Below, piece by piece: positions 15,615-16,525 of a stretch of 16,525 bases of DNA. Numbering within the stretch: position 1 is the first letter of the stretch; each line of letters begins with the position of its first letter. The DNA lies in contig MSJI02000066.1 of the NCBI GenBank assembly GCA_001931905.2, forward strand, positions 1-16,525, in the 5' to 3' direction. A program made the position numbers and the translations under genes. The notes under the pieces are model-generated. The model saw only the letters and a list, made by a program, of their open reading frames with translations. It was not told the origin of the DNA and did not search any database. This DNA is from Cladosporium sp. IMV 00045 (taxonomy: Eukaryota; Ascomycota; Dothideomycetes; Cladosporiales; Cladosporiaceae).

Positions 15615-16525
15615 ATGGATCCTCTAATATTCGACGATATGGCAGGAGAAATGCCTTATGATCTGTGCGAATTCGACAGCACTCTGGGACTAGACTGGCC
15701 GATCCCTAACGATTTAAATTTGACACCTCCTTTCCACGAAAATATACATTCAAGCTCAACAGAAAAGGAAACAGGAGAGCCTGCGCAATCAAGTTCTGGT
15801 AGTGAGAAACAAAACTCTGGTCCTCCCGCAGGATGTGCCAGTAGTGAGCTACTTGGCTTTTCTCCAGTCATTGGAAGCTGTCGACCTTTATGCGATTCCT
15901 TCAATGAGACAGTTACTTGCAAAGTCTCCGCGCAAGTTGCGGGAATGCTTTTCGTTTCACAAGACGCTTCTCGCTATGAACCGAACGACTGCAGACAAAC
16001 AAGCAGTCTTACGTGCTATCGAAGGAACATGCTCAAGGTGTTCGGACATGCCTATGTACCACGTGGCGTCAGGCTACAGTCTGATGAAGGGAAGCCAGCC
16101 ACGCCCATCAGCTCTGTTTCTGCTCATCTCAGCGCTTCTGAAACTCTGGCAGGAGACGATGTGAAGTTAGTGGTACCACCCGCAAGAAAATCAACCGGAG
16201 TAGGAATCGATGACCCGCAAGAACCTCAGCCAGAGTCGATCAAGCTCGACCCAGAAGCAAACCCAGACCGACACTCTGATCCATGTCCATTCAGAATATC
16301 ATGGGATCGGTTGCACTTTCGAAACGCTACCACAAAGTCGAACCGCCGAAGTGCACCGCAGCAGCGCTTTAGACTTGTGTTGGAGATCAAAGGCAACGCG
16401 GGAGGCGAAGAAATCATGCTTTGCAAAGCAGTCAGTGTTCCAATTGATGTTAGAGGTCGATCACCAAAGAGCTACGGCTCTCACACAGACGTCAGGTCCA
16501 ATGCGAAACGACAGCGGAGAGAAGA
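15615..16525 (+). CDS. ron1: Ndt80/PhoG-like transcription factor, RON1 type (3' truncated by window)
   Basis: From the ATG at 15615 the frame stays open for 303 codons to the right edge, so the C-terminus is missing. The N-terminal 80 or so residues are acidic and Ser-rich and may activate or be disordered. From about residue 88 the Ndt80/PhoG DNA-binding fold is recognisable: RPLCDSFNETVTCKVSAQV, SLTCYRRNMLKVFGHA (about 131-146), then CPFRISWDRLHFRNAT (about 224-239), QQRFRLVLEIKG and VPIDVRGRSPKSY (about 275-287), followed by a basic stretch AKRQRRE. The p53-like fold of this family inserts arginines into DNA. The location, divergent from the GH3-GNAT gene and next to the deaminase, matches RON1, the Ndt80-like regulator of GlcNAc catabolism known from Trichoderma reesei. 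Confidence is high for the family and good for the orthology. Confidence 0.88.
   Translation, partial: MDPLIFDDMAGEMPYDLCEFDSTLGLDWPIPNDLNLTPPFHENIHSSSTEKETGEPAQSSSGSEKQNSGPPAGCASSELLGFSPVIGSCRPLCDSFNETVTCKVSAQVAGMLFVSQDASRYEPNDCRQTSSLTCYRRNMLKVFGHAYVPRGVRLQSDEGKPATPISSVSAHLSASETLAGDDVKLVVPPARKSTGVGIDDPQEPQPESIKLDPEANPDRHSDPCPFRISWDRLHFRNATTKSNRRSAPQQRFRLVLEIKGNAGGEEIMLCKAVSVPIDVRGRSPKSYGSHTDVRSNAKRQRRE

Noticed and set aside
1..16525. Transposons, tRNA genes, CRISPR arrays or a secondary-metabolite cluster
   Set aside because: No terminal repeats, transposase, tRNA-like cloverleaf, spaced repeats or backbone synthase genes were visible. The gene set is primary metabolism plus one HET gene.

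Overview
The window is nuclear DNA of a filamentous ascomycete (Pezizomycotina). The evidence is short GT-AG introns (about 50-70 nt, often with CTAAC or CTGAC branch sites), a HET-domain gene, a fungal Tim50 and a fungal-type GlcNAc catabolic locus. The class cannot be fixed from sequence alone; Dothideomycetes is only a guess. No mobile element, CRISPR array, tRNA or rRNA was seen.

Layout. 1-765 (+): the C-terminal part of Tim50, cut by the left edge. 1170-3016 (-): malic enzyme, three exons, convergent with tim50. 3895-5663 (+): a HET-domain protein whose frame is broken inside the HET domain; its upstream region carries several palindromes. 6365-7633 (+): a secreted hydrolase with an Ig-like domain followed by an endonuclease/exonuclease/phosphatase (EEP) domain; two CACGTGGGG boxes lie upstream. 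8084-8809 (+): a glutathione S-transferase, two exons. 8962-10668 (-): a six-exon UNC93-like membrane protein of the MFS superfamily.

The most informative part is 11182-16525. It holds glucosamine-6-phosphate deaminase (+, four exons, start codon apparently split by an intron), a GH3-GNAT fusion protein (-, four or five exons, one of only 20 nt) and, divergent from it, the first 303 codons of an Ndt80/PhoG-type transcription factor that runs off the right edge. These three match the deaminase, GH3 and RON1-type regulator members of the GlcNAc catabolic cluster known from Trichoderma. In the inferred scheme the GH3 protein is linked to GlcNAc release or sensing, the deaminase turns GlcN-6-P into fructose-6-P and ammonium, and the Ndt80-like factor induces the locus. 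The GlcNAc kinase, GlcNAc-6-P deacetylase and GlcNAc transporter are absent and may lie beyond the right edge.

The features most worth checking are the split start codon with a splicing-dependent upstream ORF, the loss of canonical NagZ catalytic motifs in the GH3 protein, the HET frame break, and a strong G-quadruplex motif in a malic enzyme intron. Exon models are hand-derived from splice signals, frame continuity and family similarity; no alignment or RNA data were available.
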